In this document: positions 61,487 to 64,000 of the stretch, piece after piece
Layout: the number at the start of each line of letters is the position of its first letter
Position numbering within the stretch: position 1 is the first letter of the stretch
Assembly (NCBI RefSeq): GCF_024054565.1
Contig: NZ_JAMXLR010000023.1
Span: forward strand, 43,561 to 107,560
Length of the DNA: 64,000 nucleotides
Source: Aeoliella straminimaris
GTDB lineage: Bacteria > Planctomycetota > Planctomycetia > Pirellulales > Lacipirellulaceae
Direction: 5' to 3'
The notes under the pieces: generated by a model
What the model was told of the DNA's origin: nothing
The model's input: the letters and a program-made list of their open reading frames with translations, nothing else
The model's database searches: none
Position numbers and translations under genes: made by a program

Positions 61487-64000
61487 TCAATCGAACAGAT
61501 CTTCTCCCTCAAATAGGCTGGCAAACACCTCATCCTGTGCATTTTCAGAACCACCCGAAATAGACTTCGCTTCGAACTCCTCTTCGTCTTCTTCGTGGCG
61601 TTCGCCGTATCTTTCTGCAAGGAGGAAATCGATAGCCTTTGCGCTAAGCCCGTCGTCGATTACCTCGTGATTCTCACTTGTCGTTGCGGTCTCAAGATCG
61701 TCGCGGTCCAGGCCTCGGGTGCTCAGCCCATGGACAGCGACGTTTCCAACTGATTGGTGCTTCTCGTGCACGTCAGTGTGGAGCCAGTCCAGGTCACGGA
61801 CTCCTTCTGCAAGGTGCGAATCTAGCACGTCATGATCTAGACCTAGTGCATGACCGTATTCATGCGTGAGGACGGACAGTAAATCCACACCATTGCCGCC
61901 GGGCACAAAGTTCCATCCATTGCCGGCAGCGTTAATATCGACCCAGATTATGTTGCCGAAACTCGCACCAAGAGCGTTCCCGGGCAGATCTGCTATACGT
62001 AAGTCAATGTTCGCAAGCGATGTAGAACTACTGTCGTATGCAACCGATTGTGACAAGAGCTCCATCGCGTCAGTCGCTTCCAGCTGCAATTGCGATGCTG
62101 TCAGTGAGCTCACGTCGCTGGTAGTTGTTGCCGCCACACCATCCAGCAACAGGTTCTTTGGTTGTGGTAATCGCACCTGGATGTTGCCGCCCGCGAGTAG
62201 TTGCTCGGTGGTGAGCGTACCGCTCCAGTTACTGGAATAGAGGAGCGTACCACCATCCCACACCGTAAAGGCCACGCTGTCCGAGTCGCCCGGTTCGCCG
62301 GCGTCAGTCACGGTAGCGATCAACTGCAGATTGCCGCCCAAAGATATAGGATTCAGAGGGTCAGTGATGTCGCGGAAATTGGCCTTGGCGATGAACTCGG
62401 CATGGCTTACTTCAGGATCGCTACCTGGCAACGCAACCAGGGAATCGGTGGCATTCGTCTTTATCTGATAGATTCGATCGTCCTGTCGAACAATGATATT
62501 GACGTGGCCCTGAACGTTGGTGCCCTTTTTGTTGGTTTTGATGTTGAAGCCGAAGTTTGTGCGGCGATCATCGTCACCCGCGTAGGTTCCCTCGGAGCTC
62601 TCGTTGATTAAATAACCACCACCTGTGACGGCATTGTCCAGTGGTTTCGACACCGTTATCAAGTCGAGCTCACTCCCTGTGTAGTAATCGTCCACTTGGA
62701 TCAGCACGTCGAAAGTCAAGGAATCCGCATTGCCAATGTCGACTGTCCAAGAGTAGGCAGCTACACCAACGGTGGGATCCGAAACGTCGAGGAGCGTGAT
62801 CGGTACGTCTGTCGCGATGACCACCGGACTCGCAGGATCCGAGTTGTCGATGAAGGAGACGGTTGCCGTGGTGATATTGCCAGCTTCCGAGTCTGTTGCG
62901 GGAAGGGCTGCGGTGATGTCTTGAATGGTCGCTCGCAGCTCAACGGTTGCCTCGTTGTTGTTAACGCTCGGTGTCGAAACAAAGGTCGAGCCTGAGTAAG
63001 TTGCAACCGCAGTTTCGCGTTGCACATCAATTGAGGAGATGGCCGTGCTCACCCCGCCCTCGTCGTCTAGAACGGTAATGCGGAACTGGTAAGCACCAGG
63101 TTCCAAGTCAGCGATGCCACTGACGGTCCATGTAGCTGGACTCGCTTGATCGTCGCTGCCCAAGAAAACCAGATCGCCCACTATTGTGCCGTCGTCCGGC
63201 AAACCTGCTGTATACGTCGCTCCTCCGTCAGTGCTGTAGGCAATGGCGGCCGACAGGGTATCGGCTGCAATGTCTTGGGCTGTAAAGGTGATAGCATCGA
63301 TGGAGTCGCTATACTGTACGCTTTGGCTATCGACGTCCACCGTTACATCTGGCGAAACATTGAGCACAGTGACGGTGAGTGTATCACTATGGACGCCGCC
63401 ATCGTCATCCGTGACGGTCACCTTCACAGTGTATATGCCATTGTCAGCGTACTCATGACTGCCCGTGACGGTACCACTTCCCATTCCCTGCGAAACGTTG
63501 CCTGACATAGTACCCGTGCTATCGCCCCAGTCGATTGTCGCGGTGTGAGTGTCCAAAGTCCCGACATCTGTAAACAACGCCGTAATATAGACGGTGGTCA
63601 GTTCTGTCGGCATGCCAGCGTGCGATTCATCGACCGTTTGGTCCGCACCGGCATCGACCACTGGTGCCACGTTCTCGACGGTCACGTCGATGGACTCACC
63701 TGTGCTTGCTGAAAGTGAAGCGACGTCAAGGCTGGTAGAACTGGGAAACTCTTCGGTGGCAGTGGCCACTACGTTGATAATGAACGCAGCGTCGTCGGCA
63801 ACCGTTATCTCCAGTCCCGCGAGTTCCGTCGGTAATAGCGTCCATTGACCGCCACCATTATCTGTGCCCTGATTGAGGGTGGCGATTGCTGGTAATCCGC
63901 TCAGGTGTATTAGCAAGGTCTCCGAGCCATCGCTGTCCACGAGGCTCGAGACTATGTCGAGCGGAATTGGGGCAGCCTCAAATCCGTTAGCTGTTCCATC
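61487..64000 (-). CDS. Partial giant secreted protein: PKD/cadherin-like repeats with C-terminal matrixin-type protease motif
   Basis: The C-terminal part (about 838 codons) of a larger minus-strand gene; the frame is open through the right edge. It has PKD-like repeats (VDAGADQTVDESHAG, then ATIDWGD and HEYADNGIYTVKVTVTDDDG), further beta domains, and a segment on which post-translational structure is hard to guess. Near the C-terminus the sequence VLTHEYGHALGLDHD (coded at about 61830-61872) is a complete HExxHxxxxxH zinc motif of matrixin/metzincin type. An acidic tail (HEEDEEEFEAKS, EGEDLFD) ends the protein. It is probably a surface adhesin or processing protease. Confidence 0.75.
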   Translation of the reverse strand, partial: DGTANGFEAAPIPLDIVSSLVDSDGSETLLIHLSGLPAIATLNQGTDNGGGQWTLLPTELAGLEITVADDAAFIINVVATATEEFPSSTSLDVASLSASTGESIDVTVENVAPVVDAGADQTVDESHAGMPTELTTVYITALFTDVGTLDTHTATIDWGDSTGTMSGNVSQGMGSGTVTGSHEYADNGIYTVKVTVTDDDGGVHSDTLTVTVLNVSPDVTVDVDSQSVQYSDSIDAITFTAQDIAADTLSAAIAYSTDGGATYTAGLPDDGTIVGDLVFLGSDDQASPATWTVSGIADLEPGAYQFRITVLDDEGGVSTAISSIDVQRETAVATYSGSTFVSTPSVNNNEATVELRATIQDITAALPATDSEAGNITTATVSFIDNSDPASPVVIATDVPITLLDVSDPTVGVAAYSWTVDIGNADSLTFDVLIQVDDYYTGSELDLITVSKPLDNAVTGGGYLINESSEGTYAGDDDRRTNFGFNIKTNKKGTNVQGHVNIIVRQDDRIYQIKTNATDSLVALPGSDPEVSHAEFIAKANFRDITDPLNPISLGGNLQLIATVTDAGEPGDSDSVAFTVWDGGTLLYSSNWSGTLTTEQLLAGGNIQVRLPQPKNLLLDGVAATTTSDVSSLTASQLQLEATDAMELLSQSVAYDSSSTSLANIDLRIADLPGNALGASFGNIIWVDINAAGNGWNFVPGGNGVDLLSVLTHEYGHALGLDHDVLDSHLAEGVRDLDWLHTDVHEKHQSVGNVAVHGLSTRGLDRDDLETATTSENHEVIDDGLSAKAIDFLLAERYGERHEEDEEEFEAKSISGGSENAQDEVFASLFEGEDLFD

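Overview
The window is a chromosomal segment of a planctomycete, most likely of the order Pirellulales. The evidence is a set of protein families that occur together almost only in that phylum: a BBP7-like beta-barrel protein, DUF1571, a DUF1559 pseudopilin, two pairs of planctomycete cytochrome c (PSCyt1/DUF1549/DUF1553) and DUF1501 proteins, EF-hand lipoproteins, sulfatases, and secreted proteins that combine dockerin-like repeats with a PEP-CTERM anchor. This placement is inferred from protein content only; there is no rRNA gene.

Region 1 (1-13.7 kb) is mixed metabolism: BBP7-like protein, transaldolase, cysH with an adjacent Rrf2 regulator, an Ntn-hydrolase, a GNAT-like protein, an epimerase followed by a sulfatase, DUF1571, and the minus-strand run argC-argJ-potassium channel.

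Region 2 (13.8-29.7 kb) is housekeeping. The minus strand carries pheA, aroF, tpiA, secG and then yicC-gmk-rpoZ-coaC ... coaB. The last two are separated by 1.4 kb holding a lone hypothetical gene, an attC-like palindrome just after its stop, and dispersed repeats on both sides. The plus strand carries dnaK with a clear terminator, a small membrane protein, a GH43 enzyme and clpB. Nearly every intergenic gap here holds an inverted-repeat element, of at least seven different families.

Region 3 (30-38 kb) encodes surface and secreted proteins: an EF-hand lipoprotein, a DUF1559 pseudopilin, a PQQ-type sugar dehydrogenase with dockerin and PEP-CTERM, and one 1398-codon frame made of three complete signal/dockerin/PEP-CTERM proteins with no stop codon between them.

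Region 4 (38.9-57.9 kb) looks like polysaccharide or glycoside use: a sulfatase, a broken glycosidase-like gene, two DUF1501 + PSCyt1 pairs, a XylR-like LacI/AraC regulator, a Gfo/Idh/MocA oxidoreductase with a DUF1080 hydrolase, and a small PEP-CTERM protein. Intergenic spaces are long and mostly featureless.

Region 5 (58.3-61.4 kb) is a worn mobile region: an integrase N-terminal remnant, an IS91-family transposase, a DUF6398 gene, a 3' fragment of tRNA-Lys(CTT) and a tail peptide resembling an integrase C-terminus. The window ends inside a very large secreted PKD/cadherin-like protein whose C-terminus carries a matrixin-type zinc-protease motif.
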